A DNA stretch of 64,000 nucleotides from JAGPUQ01 sp050250395 (GCA_050250395.1 JBFWOQ010000013.1:1-64000); one strand, 5' to 3'; counted from the first letter of the stretch, positions 1 to 8,127 are shown. The notes: generated by a model not told the origin, from the letters alone. Translations and numbers: made by a program.

Positions 1-1101
1 AGACGCGCGCGCGGGGATTTCGAAACAAGCAACGATTCCGCGATGCCATTTACTTTCATCTTGGTGGCCTGCAGCTGTATCCGGCCGGAATTCGCCAATG
101 ATTACCCACCATGATTGGGGAAGACCCTCTTTATTTAAATCTTCTCGAGGGACGTAGACAATTTTGAACCCGATGATGAGGCTGAGTAACGCCCAGCTCA
201 CCGCATAGTCTGGCTCGATCTCGGAAGCCCGCTGCGCCAACTCTTGCGACGCGGTAATGGCCTCGGTGTCCATTTGCGTAAGGAGTATCACCTCCGCCCG
301 AACACAAAGTGCCCAGGCTTCGAGGTTTTCTGGGCGCTGCCGCTTTGCGCGTTCACTTTCCGCAACACCGAGATGGGAAGTCAGTGCCGTCACCAGCTCG
401 CTAACCACCTTATCCATCACTTCAAATATATCTGCGGTGGGTCTATCGATCTTGTCTGCCCAGACATGATTGCCGCTGGCGGTTTCGATCAACTGCATCG
501 TGATCCGTAAACGCTCACCCACTGGGCGGATGCTGCCTTCCAGCACATAGCGCACCCCCAGTTCCTTGCCGACCGCGCGGATATCCGGCGACTGGCCCTT
601 GTAGGCGAAGGTGGAATTGCGCGCGATCACGAACAGACGGCTGTCGCACGACAACCCGGTGATGATGTCCTCGGTCATGCCGTCGGCGAAATATTCCTGG
701 TCCGGGTCTTTCGACATATTGACGAAGGGCAGCACCGCGATGGACGGTTTGTCCTTGATGGGTTCGATAGTCTCCGTCGGGGGCGGCGCCGCTGCGACCA
801 GCGACTCGGCGGGGAAGGGTGAAGCGGCGGCGACCGGCGCAGCGGCCACTGCTTCAAACGGTTGCTGCGATCCTCTGCGGTGTCGCAGAAAGGCATCCAC
901 GGCAATGATGGCGACGCCGACCCCCACCGCGATGAACCGTATATCGATGCCGGCAAAGAGCCAATCGGGCAGCTTCACCGCGTTGAGAAAAACCGTCATC
1001 CAGCGATCGGGCGTGAACCCCGTCAGGGTGACGACAACGCCCACCACCTGCGCGGTGTTCCACAGGTGATTCAGCGGGCGCGGTTTTGGATCAGGACTCA
1101 T
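1..1101 (-). CDS. TolB-like/TPR protein, 3' end cut by window edge
   Basis: The reading frame is open from an ATG at 1101 to base 1, giving 367 codons without a stop; the C-terminus lies outside the window. Residues about 50-73 form one hydrophobic segment (FIAVGVGVAIIAVDAFL), followed by an Ala/Pro-rich linker. From about residue 120 comes the signature SIAVLPFVNMSKDPDQEYFADG, split here as SIAVLPFVNMSKDP and EYFADGMTEDIITGL, then FVIARNSTFAYKG and YVLEGSIRP. This is the TolB-like N-terminal domain found in many adenylate-cyclase-like or winged-helix/TPR proteins. A TPR-like helix pair (ASEIEPDYAVSWALLSL) follows. No cyclase or DNA-binding domain is visible in the part present. The last 45 residues do not look like TPR repeats, so a frameshift is possible. 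The family assignment is good; the role (signalling or regulation) is unknown. Confidence 0.75.
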   Translation of the reverse strand, partial: MSPDPKPRPLNHLWNTAQVVGVVVTLTGFTPDRWMTVFLNAVKLPDWLFAGIDIRFIAVGVGVAIIAVDAFLRHRRGSQQPFEAVAAAPVAAASPFPAESLVAAAPPPTETIEPIKDKPSIAVLPFVNMSKDPDQEYFADGMTEDIITGLSCDSRLFVIARNSTFAYKGQSPDIRAVGKELGVRYVLEGSIRPVGERLRITMQLIETASGNHVWADKIDRPTADIFEVMDKVVSELVTALTSHLGVAESERAKRQRPENLEAWALCVRAEVILLTQMDTEAITASQELAQRASEIEPDYAVSWALLSLIIGFKIVYVPREDLNKEGLPQSWWVIIGEFRPDTAAGHQDESKWHRGIVACFEIPARAS

Positions 1102-1492
1102 TCCATGGCTCTCTCGTTCGCGATCACGGCGGTAACGGGAAGTGCGCCTATGATCGCCGCTTTATTGTTGGCTGTTCACTGTTCGATGGCCGCTCTGTGG
1201 CGAAGACTTTGACTCTGGCCGGCCCCGCTCGATCTCGAAGCACCTGCCCCGAATCCTGCCCGGCAACCACGGATTCCAGTGTCCGGTCATGTTACGCGAC
1301 AGCGGCAGACCGTTACCAGAAAGGCGCGGCAATCGAGCGATCGGCGGGCATCCGCGCGGGGTGGTGGGTGGTCTCCCGCCGCTACACCTCGAAATCGCTT
1401 TGCGCGCGTCCCGGATTCTGGAACACGATCGATATGCCTACGTCCATCGTCAGTACCTCGATTGAGTGAGCCTATGGTGAAGCGGTACCGCC
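1102..1492. other. Intergenic stretch with no recognisable gene
   Basis: This 391-bp gap separates two minus-strand genes. Short open frames exist on both strands but none has a convincing start with a ribosome binding site or a recognisable protein family. It presumably holds the promoter of the TolB-like gene and the 3' trailer of the oxidoreductase gene; I could not pick out clear -35/-10 boxes or a terminator. Confidence 0.5.
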
Positions 1493-2371
1493 TCAGATCG
1501 CCGCGCCCGGAATCACGAGCTGTTCCGCCATCCGGTGGATCTCGCGGTACAGGGGTTCCGGATCCGCCGTCAGCGCGAACAGGATCACCTGATCGACACC
1601 GGCATCGCGATAGCGCTTGAGCATGTCGAGGTCGCAGGGCACGCCGTAGGGCGATACCGCGATCTGGATGTCCTTCAGCGTGCGTCCTTCTGCTTTCAGC
1701 AATTCGCCGAGTTGCCGGAGATGCGCGGGCACATCGGCCGGCAGCAGTTTGACGCCGTACCAGCCCTGGCCGAAGCGGGCGACCCGGGTCAGCGCGGCTT
1801 TGCTCTCGCCGCCGAACCAGAGCGGCGGATAGGGCTTCTGCACCGGCTTGGGGCCTTGCACGCAGGACGGCAGCTGGTAGAACTCGCCTTCGTAGCTGGA
1901 GGTTTCGTCGCACCACAGCGTCTGCAATACCCTGATGTAGTCGGCAGCGCGGGCACCGCGCCGCTCGAAGGGCACGTTCAGTGCCGCGAATTCCTCGGCG
2001 AGCCAGCCGACACCGATGCCGAGATCGAGGCGTCCACCGGAGATCACATCCACATCCGCCGCCTGTTTGGCGAAGTAGACCGGGTTGCGCTGCGGCAAAA
2101 TGGTGATGCCGGTGGCGAGGCGCAGCCGGCTGGTGTGGCCGGCGAGAAACGCGAGCGCGGTGAAGGGTTCCAGCGGCACATGATGCGGATCCAGGGGCAC
2201 CTTGCCGTCGTCGGCGTAGGGATAGGGCGAAGCGTAGTTTTCGAACAGCAGCACGTGTTCGGGCATCCAGAACGAATGGAAGCCCGCGTCCTCCACCAGT
2301 CTGGCGGTCTTCATCATGTGCGCGGCCGTGGCGGACTGGCCGGCAAAGACACCCTGCAAACCGATTTTCAT
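1493..2371 (-). CDS. LLM-class (luciferase-like) flavin oxidoreductase, probably F420-type
   Basis: 292 residues. The fold is the luciferase-like monooxygenase barrel: the start MKIGLQGVFAG, then DAGFHSFWMPEHVLL near residue 30, LRLATGITILPQRNP near 85, GGRLDLGIGVGWLAEEF near 110 and PPLWFGGES near 165 are the usual landmarks of the family (TIGR03619-like, often F420-dependent). The ATG at 2371 is preferred over the one at 2389 because AAGGAG sits 7 bases upstream of it (2379-2385). It is co-oriented with the SnoaL-like gene 73 bp upstream. The substrate is unknown; close relatives sit in gene sets for fatty-acid, steroid or terpenoid breakdown, which fits the CoA-thioester genes nearby. Cofactor choice (F420 or FMN) cannot be read from the sequence by eye. 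Confidence 0.87.
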   Translation of the reverse strand: MKIGLQGVFAGQSATAAHMMKTARLVEDAGFHSFWMPEHVLLFENYASPYPYADDGKVPLDPHHVPLEPFTALAFLAGHTSRLRLATGITILPQRNPVYFAKQAADVDVISGGRLDLGIGVGWLAEEFAALNVPFERRGARAADYIRVLQTLWCDETSSYEGEFYQLPSCVQGPKPVQKPYPPLWFGGESKAALTRVARFGQGWYGVKLLPADVPAHLRQLGELLKAEGRTLKDIQIAVSPYGVPCDLDMLKRYRDAGVDQVILFALTADPEPLYREIHRMAEQLVIPGAAI

Positions 2372-2444
2372 GTTGTTCTCCTTTTGCATTTCTAAGTTGT
2401 GGAAAATCTTGGTACAGCAAATTTCTCTCGGCGGGTTCGGGCCG

Positions 2445-2858
2445 TCAGTGAAGGCGTGGTCTGGGCGGCGTCGGTCCCGGCAGCGCGGAACCCGCCACCG
2501 GGCCGGCGTGGTGAAGGATCATCTTGTAGACACCCTCTTCCAGCGCAAAACCGTTGGTTGCCACCAGTGCCGCGTCCGGTTGGTTCTTGCTCCATTCGTA
2601 GCAGGTGAGCAGTGCGATATCGCCGAAGTGCAGAACGGTTTCAACCCGATGTTCGAGTATGGGCGAGCGCGGATTGACAAGAATATTGTGCCAACTCGCG
2701 AGCACCTGTTCGCGGGTTGCCAGCGGCGCCGCGCCCGGGTGAATACACAGCACCGGCAGTCGCAGCGCCCACAGGCGATCCATGGCGGCGAGGTCCCGCT
2801 CCAGAAACGCCTGGTAGAAGGCCGCGTTGGCGACATGGAGTGCGTCGTCGGAATTCAC
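2445..2858 (-). CDS. SnoaL-like/NTF2-like small protein
   Basis: 137 residues. The N-terminal helix FYQAFLERDLAAMDRLWA, followed by VLCIHPGAAPLATREQVLASW and VETVLHFGDIALLTCYEW, is the cone-shaped alpha+beta NTF2-like fold (SnoaL_3 type, DUF4440-like). These proteins are small cyclases, isomerases or ligand-binding units; no catalytic residue set can be assigned here. The gene starts only 7 bp after the cinA stop, so the two are probably transcribed together. The Pro-rich C-terminus (GPTPPRPRLH) looks disordered. Confidence 0.72.
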   Translation of the reverse strand: MNSDDALHVANAAFYQAFLERDLAAMDRLWALRLPVLCIHPGAAPLATREQVLASWHNILVNPRSPILEHRVETVLHFGDIALLTCYEWSKNQPDAALVATNGFALEEGVYKMILHHAGPVAGSALPGPTPPRPRLH

Positions 2859-2865
2859 GGTTTCG

Positions 2866-4146
2866 TCAGCCTCTGTTCAGTGCGAGCCGGGTCCGGCGCC
2901 GCTCGGCGAGCCAGTCGTCCATCAGCCAGCGCAGGCCGTGGGATACGGCGGCCTGACGCACGCGCTCACGACCTTGCAGCAGAAGCAGGCGTTGTGCCTG
3001 GCAGCCGCTGGCATCGGCCTTGGCCATCCATACGGTGCCGACCGGTTTTTCGTCACTGCCGCCGTCGGGGCCGGCGATGCCGGTGAAGCTGAGGGCGAGA
3101 TCGGCCCCGAAGCACGCGCGGGCGCCCACGGCCATCTGGCGCGCGACGGGTTCCGACACCGCACCGTGCGCGGCCAGATCCGCGGGCGAGACGCCCAGCA
3201 ACGCCTCCTTCACGGCATTGGCGTAGGACACCACCCCGCCGACGAAGTAGGCCGACGAACCGGGCGCATCGGTAATGACTTTCGCGGCCAGCCCGCCGGT
3301 GCAGGATTCCGCGAGCGCGAGCGTCGCGCCGCGTTCGCGCATGAAGCGGGCGAACAGCGCGACGATGGATTCGCGAGAAAAGTCCACCAGAAATTCGCTC
3401 ATGTGTTCGGCCGCGAAGGCACACAGGGCGTGTGCCTTGTCGGCGGCTGGCTGGTACAGCTTCACTTCGATTTCGGGAAAATCCTGGCGAAAACTCACCG
3501 GCCCCCAGAGTTTCGACCAGGGTTCGAGCAGTTCCGACAAATGCGATTCGCCGGCGCCGAGAAAACGGATGAACAGGTTTTCCTCGGGCGCGCCTTGCAG
3601 CGGCGCGATGGTATCGAGATGGGCGATCAACATGGGTTGCAGTTCGCGCGGTGGGCCGGGCAGGGCGACGATGGTTTTGCGCGCGCCGTTGCGCTCGAAG
3701 CTCAGACTGAAGCCGGGCGCGGTGCCGTTGAGATTGGGCAGCACGGTGGCGCCAACGGGGAACATCGCCTGCTTGCGATTGTTCGCGGTGACTTCGAGAT
3801 TGTATTTTCGAAACAGCGCGACGATGGCCTGCCAGCTCGGCTCGTGGAAAAACGTGCCGACGCCGGCGACCTCGGCGGCGACCTCGGTGGTGAGGTCGTC
3901 GTCGGTCGGCCCGAGTCCGCCGCTGATGAACAGACAGTCGGCGCGGTCGAGGGCGGTGCGCATCACGAAGGTCAGGTCTTCGCGGCGGTCGCCGGCGGTC
4001 ATCATCAACTGCACCGCAAAGCCGCGCTCGCCGAGCGCGGTGGCGAGAAAGTGATTGTTGGCATCGAAAATCTCACCGCGCAGTACTTCTTCGCCGGTGC
4101 TTACCAAACAGGCGGTGCGCGTCAAGGTAGTTGTCGCCTGAATCAT
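2866..4146 (-). CDS. cinA: CinA family protein (MoCF-like domain plus nicotinamide-nucleotide amidase domain)
   Basis: 426 residues, the full two-domain length. The N-terminal half is a molybdopterin-binding-like (MoCF) domain with STGEEVLRGEIFDANNHFLA near residue 16 and FISGGLGPTDDDLT near 75. The C-terminal half has LALAESCTGGLAAKVITD near residue 277, then YFVGGVVSYANAVKEALLGV, and FTGIAGPDGGSDEKPVGTV near 370, as in PncC/CinA enzymes that deamidate NMN in pyridine nucleotide salvage. The ATG at 4146 overlaps the stop of the transposase remnant upstream (ATGA) and has no clear Shine-Dalgarno sequence. Translation may depend on coupling, or the original 5' context was replaced by the insertion. 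Confidence 0.9.
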   Translation of the reverse strand: MIQATTTLTRTACLVSTGEEVLRGEIFDANNHFLATALGERGFAVQLMMTAGDRREDLTFVMRTALDRADCLFISGGLGPTDDDLTTEVAAEVAGVGTFFHEPSWQAIVALFRKYNLEVTANNRKQAMFPVGATVLPNLNGTAPGFSLSFERNGARKTIVALPGPPRELQPMLIAHLDTIAPLQGAPEENLFIRFLGAGESHLSELLEPWSKLWGPVSFRQDFPEIEVKLYQPAADKAHALCAFAAEHMSEFLVDFSRESIVALFARFMRERGATLALAESCTGGLAAKVITDAPGSSAYFVGGVVSYANAVKEALLGVSPADLAAHGAVSEPVARQMAVGARACFGADLALSFTGIAGPDGGSDEKPVGTVWMAKADASGCQAQRLLLLQGRERVRQAAVSHGLRWLMDDWLAERRRTRLALNRG

Positions 4147-4367
4147 GCGTTGGTGGCCTGTTTGTCCTGACCGACAATCGCAGTATCGATCACCGCATGG
4201 CGTTCGGGGTAGAGCGTGACGGCGCCCATCGGGCTCCGGTTGCGCATCGCGCCCGACCAGCGTCGCGGATGGGCGGCACGAGCCCGGCTATAAACCTCTT
4301 GGTGTGCCGCCAGCACGGCATTGTCTTCGCCAGCATGGTGCGCCGGGGTGTTATGCATCGGCTTCAC
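4143..4367 (-). pseudogene. C-terminal remnant of an IS3-family transposase (orfB)
   Basis: The frame gives 74 residues. Its core, HHAGEDNAVLAAHQEVYSRA, then RAAHPRRWSGAMRNRSPMG and AVTLYPERHAV, resembles the last about 65 residues of IS3-type transposases, where the pattern is (R)HxGED-xAVLAxRxxVY-xARAxxPxRWSGxTRNWxPxGxVxLNPER. The DDE catalytic core is absent. The usual RNW and LNPER read RNR and LYPER, which suggests decay. It starts with a GTG overlapping the thermonuclease stop and ends in an ATGA overlap with cinA, so it is stitched into the transcript. The family call comes from remembered motif similarity, not a search. Confidence 0.6.
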
Positions 4368-4879
4368 TTACCGCCCCAGATTCCTAAGCCAGCTTTTCGA
4401 GCCTCCTGCTCATAGTGTTTAAATTTCTTGTAGTAACGGAAAGGAGCAGGGGCGATAACACGGGCATATCCCTGTTTAACAAGCTCAGCGTTAAAAAGGG
4501 TGCCATCCATAAGAAAAACATAGGCAAGTAAGCGACCGTAGCGGTCGTATTCGTTCCTAGGCTCAAATTTGAGGTGGACCTTGCGCCCCTCCAATGCCCG
4601 TCCAGTGTAATCGGAAGCTTCGGGTCCAAACGTCTCAACAGGCTTTTCTGGATGAACCGTCTCAGGGGTATCGACGCCAATAAGACGCACCTTCTCGTAT
4701 CGCCACCCTCGGCCTATGCCTATCGTATCGCCGTCCGTAACGTGCGTCACCAGTACCCATTGTCCTCTCGGATCTCCTCCGGTAAAAGTCCATACCGTAA
4801 ACAAGCTAGGAATCGCGAGAAAAATAACTGCGGCAACGATGCGTTCCCTTAAAGGGACAGGTTCCTTCTTTGCGGTCAT
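4364..4879 (-). CDS. Thermonuclease (SNase-like) with N-terminal membrane anchor
   Basis: 171 residues. After a short positively charged start, residues about 14-34 (RIVAAVIFLAIPSLFTVWTF) form a membrane anchor or uncleaved signal. The SNase fold follows: VTDGDTIGI near residue 50, VRLIGVDTPET near 65, and YDRYGRLLAYVFL near 110. The three catalytic residues known from staphylococcal nuclease are present: Arg of VRLIG, Glu of DTPE and Arg of YGR. The enzyme should cut DNA or RNA in a Ca2+-dependent way outside the cytoplasm. The ATG at 4879 is chosen because it overlaps the esterase stop (ATGA) with GGAG six bases ahead. The gene is visibly richer in A+T than its neighbours and is followed by a transposase remnant, suggesting recent acquisition. 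Confidence 0.9.
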   Translation of the reverse strand: MTAKKEPVPLRERIVAAVIFLAIPSLFTVWTFTGGDPRGQWVLVTHVTDGDTIGIGRGWRYEKVRLIGVDTPETVHPEKPVETFGPEASDYTGRALEGRKVHLKFEPRNEYDRYGRLLAYVFLMDGTLFNAELVKQGYARVIAPAPFRYYKKFKHYEQEARKAGLGIWGGK

Positions 4880-5550
4880 GAATTGCTCCAGCGCAGTTGC
4901 AGCCACGCCGAGATATCGGCGATCTCCCGCGCGCAGACTTCGTGAGCCATGGGATAGCTGTGGTAAGCCGGCGCATAACCCAGCTCGCGCAGCGCGGCTA
5001 CGGTGCGCTGGCCGAGGACGGCCGGCACCATGGGATCCAGATCGCCGTGCAGCACCAGGATCGGCAGGTTCCGGTTGGCTGCATGGGGAACAACCGTTTG
5101 GTGCGTCGCGAAATAGGTCGACATCGCCAGCAGGCCCGCGAGCGGTTCGGGGTAGGCGAGGGCGGTTTGCAGCGCCACCGCGCCGCCCTGGGAAAAGCCC
5201 GCCAACACGATACGCCTGGAATCCACGCCGCGCGCCACTTCCCGTTGGATCAAGGCTGCAATCGCCTCGGCGGAAGCCAGTAACTGGCTGTTGTCGATTT
5301 GCCGATCGATGTCCAGCGCCAGAATGTCGTACCAGGCGGGCATGCGCAGGCCGCCGTTGATGGTGACGGGTATCGTCGGCGCGTGGGGAAACACGAAGCG
5401 CACCGCGAGGCGCGCCGGCAATTTGAGCTCCGGCACGATGGGCGCGAAATCGTGACCGTCGGCGCCCAGGCCGTGGAGCCAGATGACGGCGGCGTCGGCG
5501 GGCCGGACGGCTTTTTGCGGCTCGATCTCGATGCAGGGCAGCAGTTTCAT
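4876..5550 (-). CDS. Carboxylesterase/acyl-protein thioesterase-like alpha/beta hydrolase
   Basis: 224 residues. The family landmarks are VIWLHGLGADGHDF near residue 23 (oxyanion region), the nucleophile elbow AGFSQGGAVAL near 117 (Ser of GFSQG), LVLHGDLDPMVP near 168 (catalytic Asp) and YPMAHEVC near 203 (catalytic His). This is the phospholipase/carboxylesterase family (EstB, acyl-protein thioesterase-like), cytoplasmic since no signal peptide is seen. The start overlaps the NUDIX stop (ATGA at 5550-5547) and the end overlaps the thermonuclease start, so the genes are translationally coupled. The natural ester substrate is unknown. Confidence 0.88.
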   Translation of the reverse strand: MKLLPCIEIEPQKAVRPADAAVIWLHGLGADGHDFAPIVPELKLPARLAVRFVFPHAPTIPVTINGGLRMPAWYDILALDIDRQIDNSQLLASAEAIAALIQREVARGVDSRRIVLAGFSQGGAVALQTALAYPEPLAGLLAMSTYFATHQTVVPHAANRNLPILVLHGDLDPMVPAVLGQRTVAALRELGYAPAYHSYPMAHEVCAREIADISAWLQLRWSNS

Positions 5551-6167
5551 TGCGCGGCCTCGGTTGCGGCGGTCAGATGTGGGCGGATGATGTCTGCGAA
5601 GCTGTTCAGCACATTCAGGGTCAGGCCCCAGATCACATGATCCCGGAACTGAATGCCGGGAAAGGTCATGGCCACGCCGCCGATTGGATAATCGAGCTCG
5701 GTGGCGGCGCTCGCGGCGAACAGGTGACGCAGCGGTACCCAGAAGACATCGGCCACTTCATGGGCGTGGCTGGCGAGGTCCAGCGTCTCGCCACCGGTCC
5801 CGATGTAGTAGACGAAGGGCGACAGCGTGAGATTGTTCGCGGCTTCCGGGCGCACCACCTCGCGCACGGGGAGGGGGCCGATGCGGTGATCGGCGGCCAG
5901 GCTGAGACCGATTTCCTCCCAGGTCTCGCGCTCGGCGACGGCGTGCGCATCGCAATCGTCGCTGCCCGCGCGTCCGCCCGGAAACGCGACCTGGCCGGAC
6001 CAGGGATCGCCCGCGCGCTCGGCGCGGCGGATGAAACAGACTTTGAGATCATTGTCGCCGTCGGCCAGAATCATGGCGACGGCCGCCTGCGTCGGCGTGG
6101 GTTCGAACGCGGCGGGCAGGTGCTCGCGGTGCCGCAGCGCGGCGCGAATCAGATCGATGGTGATCAC
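5547..6167 (-). CDS. CoA pyrophosphatase-type NUDIX hydrolase (NudL/YeaB-like)
   Basis: 206 residues from a GTG at 6167. The region CFIRRAERAGDPWSGQVAFP, then GGR, is the UPF0035/CoA-binding signature that precedes the Nudix box in CoA and acyl-CoA pyrophosphatases, and RETWEEIGL is the REUXEEXGU half of the box. It should cleave CoA to adenosine bisphosphate and phosphopantetheine. An in-frame ATG at 6299 would add 44 residues, but those codons lie mostly inside the mobile repeat at 6191-6331, so I reject them. The GTG at 6167 has GAGG about 4 bases ahead. It heads a coupled run with the esterase and thermonuclease genes. Its promoter may lie in or next to the repeat. Confidence 0.84.
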   Translation of the reverse strand: MITIDLIRAALRHREHLPAAFEPTPTQAAVAMILADGDNDLKVCFIRRAERAGDPWSGQVAFPGGRAGSDDCDAHAVAERETWEEIGLSLAADHRIGPLPVREVVRPEAANNLTLSPFVYYIGTGGETLDLASHAHEVADVFWVPLRHLFAASAATELDYPIGGVAMTFPGIQFRDHVIWGLTLNVLNSFADIIRPHLTAATEAAQ

Positions 6168-6190
6168 GGTGCCTCGTTGGATTTGCGTAG

Positions 6191-6331
6191 CAGCTTGTTG
6201 AAAAACTGTTGCGGCAGCCATCTGCTTCGTTGCGCGGTGCTCGCTCCCTCGCCTATCTATTTGATATGTCTCGGTCGCTGCGCGCGGTGCGCCTCGCATC
6301 TGGCCGTCTCACGACGTTTTTCAACAAGCTG
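6191..6331 (+). mobile_element. MITE-like element, copy A of three
   Basis: A 141-bp block with perfect 16-bp terminal inverted repeats, CAGCTTGTTGAAAAAC at the left and GTTTTTCAACAAGCTG at the right. Related copies lie at 28203-28339 (same orientation) and 48963-49103 (opposite orientation). All three share the internal block GCGAGGGAGCGAGCACCGCG (read on the minus strand here). No transposase is encoded, so any movement would need a protein supplied elsewhere. The element sits immediately upstream of the NUDIX gene and supplies a misleading in-frame start codon. Confidence 0.8.
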
Positions 6332-6387
6332 GCAATGGATCAAGGCTGGTCGTTGCCGGGGCCAGTGAAATATGCGCAGGGCGCGGC

Positions 6388-7608
6388 TCAGCCAGCCAGC
6401 ACACCGCCCGCCACCAGCCGCTCTATGGTCGTCGCGTCATAGCCAGCTTGGCGCAGCACGTCGCGGCCGTCGGCGCCCAGTTCCGGACCCAGCCGGGCCG
6501 GCACTTTGGGTGCGTCCCGGAGCGAGAACGGGCTGTTGACGGCCTGGCGGCGACCGTGGGTATGACCTTCGACCGCGATCAGCATGTCGTTCTCCAGCGC
6601 CTGGGGATCGTTCGCCACTTCCTCCAGGGTCGCGACCAGACTGAAGGTTACCTGGTGCGCCACCAGCCGCGCGTTCCAATAGGCGTAATCCCGGCTCCGA
6701 AAGACCTCATCGAGAATGGCCGCCAGCGCCGCGCCATTGGCCTGGCGCGCGGTTTTTTCCGCGAAGCGCGGGTTGGTCAGCAGGTCGGTGCGGCCGATGG
6801 CCTGGGTGAACAGCGGCCAGTTCTTGTCTTCCTGCAGCACGATGATCGACAGCCAGCGGTCGTCGGCGGTGCGGTACTGATTGAGCAACGCATTGCGCGG
6901 CGCCTTGCGGCTGGAGCGCTGAAAGGGCGCGGTGCCGGCGAGCACGCCGGCCAGCATGGAGGACGCCGCCCACAGCCCGTTGGCCATCAGACTGGTGGAG
7001 ACCTTGGTGCCCGTGCCGGTGCGCTCGCGGCGGTACAGCGCCATCATCACGCCGGCAAACATGGTCATGGCGCTCGGGTGATCGCCCATGGCCGCGGCGG
7101 GCAGCGTGGGGTCGGCGTCCGCCGTGCGCACGATGTCCATCAGGCCGGTGCGGGCCCAGTAGGCGTTGCCGTCGAAGCCCGGCTTGTCGGCGTCGGCGCC
7201 GTTTTCGCCGTAGCCGGTGATCTGGCCGTAGATCAGGCGCGGGTTGGTGTTCTTGAGGTCTTCGTAGGTGATTTTCAGACTCGCCAGCACCTTGGGCGGA
7301 AAGTTGGTCACCAGCACATCGGCCTGACCCACCAGCGTGAGCAGCGCGGCGCGGCCGTCGGGGTGCTTGAGATCGAGCACGATGCTGCGTTTGTTGCGGT
7401 TGTCCTGCTGCCACATGTAGGCGAAATCGAGGGGCATGAAGGGTGGCGACTGGTGCGCGTAACGGAACGGATCGCCGATCCCCGGCGCCTCGACCTTTAT
7501 CACGTCGGCGCCGAAGTCTCCCAGGATCGCCGTGCTGCCCGGGCCGAAGACAAAGGTCGCCAGTTCGATGACCTTGATACCACTCAACAGTGCTGCCTGA
7601 TCGGACAT
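6388..7608 (-). CDS. Class III (CaiB/BaiF) CoA transferase
   Basis: 406 residues. The start ALLSGIKVIELATFVFGPGS, with GDFGADVIKVEAPG near residue 35, is the family N-terminus. VLVTNFPPKVL near 90 and DKPGFDGNAYWARTGLM near 135 follow; the Asp of GFD aligns with the catalytic aspartate of CaiB-type enzymes. The C-terminal part has GVKVSTSLMANGLWAASSM-like helices and FSLRDAPKVPARLGPELGAD. It should move CoA between an acyl-CoA and a free acid. The ATG at 7608 is preferred over a more distant in-frame start at 7677, which lies on the -35 element. It is divergent from bolA. The operator-like palindrome in its promoter suggests control by a ligand-responsive repressor. Confidence 0.9.
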   Translation of the reverse strand: MSDQAALLSGIKVIELATFVFGPGSTAILGDFGADVIKVEAPGIGDPFRYAHQSPPFMPLDFAYMWQQDNRNKRSIVLDLKHPDGRAALLTLVGQADVLVTNFPPKVLASLKITYEDLKNTNPRLIYGQITGYGENGADADKPGFDGNAYWARTGLMDIVRTADADPTLPAAAMGDHPSAMTMFAGVMMALYRRERTGTGTKVSTSLMANGLWAASSMLAGVLAGTAPFQRSSRKAPRNALLNQYRTADDRWLSIIVLQEDKNWPLFTQAIGRTDLLTNPRFAEKTARQANGAALAAILDEVFRSRDYAYWNARLVAHQVTFSLVATLEEVANDPQALENDMLIAVEGHTHGRRQAVNSPFSLRDAPKVPARLGPELGADGRDVLRQAGYDATTIERLVAGGVLAG

Positions 7609-7649
7609 GGAAGGGTTCTCTCGGTGGATGAACATTATTGTTTGCCCCG

Positions 7650-7677
7650 ATCTTACACTGCCCGGGCAGTGGGACAA
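7650..7677 (-). promoter_or_regulatory. Sigma-70 promoter of the CoA transferase gene with embedded operator
   Basis: Read on the minus strand, TTGTCC (7677-7672) and TAAGAT (7655-7650) match the -35 and -10 consensus at 4 of 6 positions each. The 16-bp spacer is entirely the perfect palindrome CACTGCCCGGGCAGTG (7671-7656). Transcription would start near 7643, leaving a leader of about 35 bases. An operator filling the spacer is a classic position for repression by a TetR-type dimer; the identity of the regulator is inference. Confidence 0.6.
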
Positions 7678-7818
7678 GGCGCCGCCGCGATGGGGTCGAC
7701 CTGCAACCGGCTTCTCGGTGCCGGAGCCCAGGCGTTGGTCGCCGCCGGCGTGCTAGGCTCGAACGCTGGCCGCTGCCAGCGGGCGCACGGCGCATTTCAA
7801 TGTGGAGGGAGAGGTCCG

Positions 7819-8127
7819 GTGAAGATTCAGCAACAGATCGAAGCCAAATTGCGCGCGGCCTTGACACCCAGGGTGGTGCGCGTCGAGAACGAAAGTCACC
7901 GGCACAATGTGCCGGCGGGCGCCGAGTCCCATTTCAAGGTCACGCTGGTGGCCGACCGTTTTGCGTCGCTGTCCCGGGTGCAGCGTCACCGGCTGGTGTA
8001 CCAGTTGCTCGCGGAAGAACTGGCGGGACCGGTGCACGCCCTCGCCCTGCACACCTACGCGCCGGCGGAGTGGGGCGAGCGGGAGCAGGCGCCGGAATCG
8101 CCCCCGTGTCTCGGTGGCGACGGCTAG
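7819..8127 (+). CDS. BolA family protein
   Basis: 102 residues. The order KIQQQIEAKLRAALTPRVVR, then ENESHRHNVPAGAESHFKVT, LVADRFASLSRVQRHRLVYQ and ALALHTYAPAEW is the complete BolA fold, with the conserved SHRH-x-xHFKV and R-x-RHRLVY patterns. BolA proteins act with monothiol glutaredoxins in iron-sulfur handling and stress response, and some act as regulators. The start is a GTG at 7819 with a strong GGAGGGAGAGG just upstream. It is transcribed away from the CoA transferase gene. BolA proper and IbaG cannot be separated with certainty; the conserved His pair favours iron-sulfur binding with a glutaredoxin. Confidence 0.88.
   Translation: MKIQQQIEAKLRAALTPRVVRVENESHRHNVPAGAESHFKVTLVADRFASLSRVQRHRLVYQLLAEELAGPVHALALHTYAPAEWGEREQAPESPPCLGGDG

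Noticed and set aside
6168..6299. A 44-residue N-terminal extension of the CoA-type NUDIX protein
   Set aside because: Most of these codons fall inside the mobile element 6191-6331, and the GTG at 6167 restores a normal family length.
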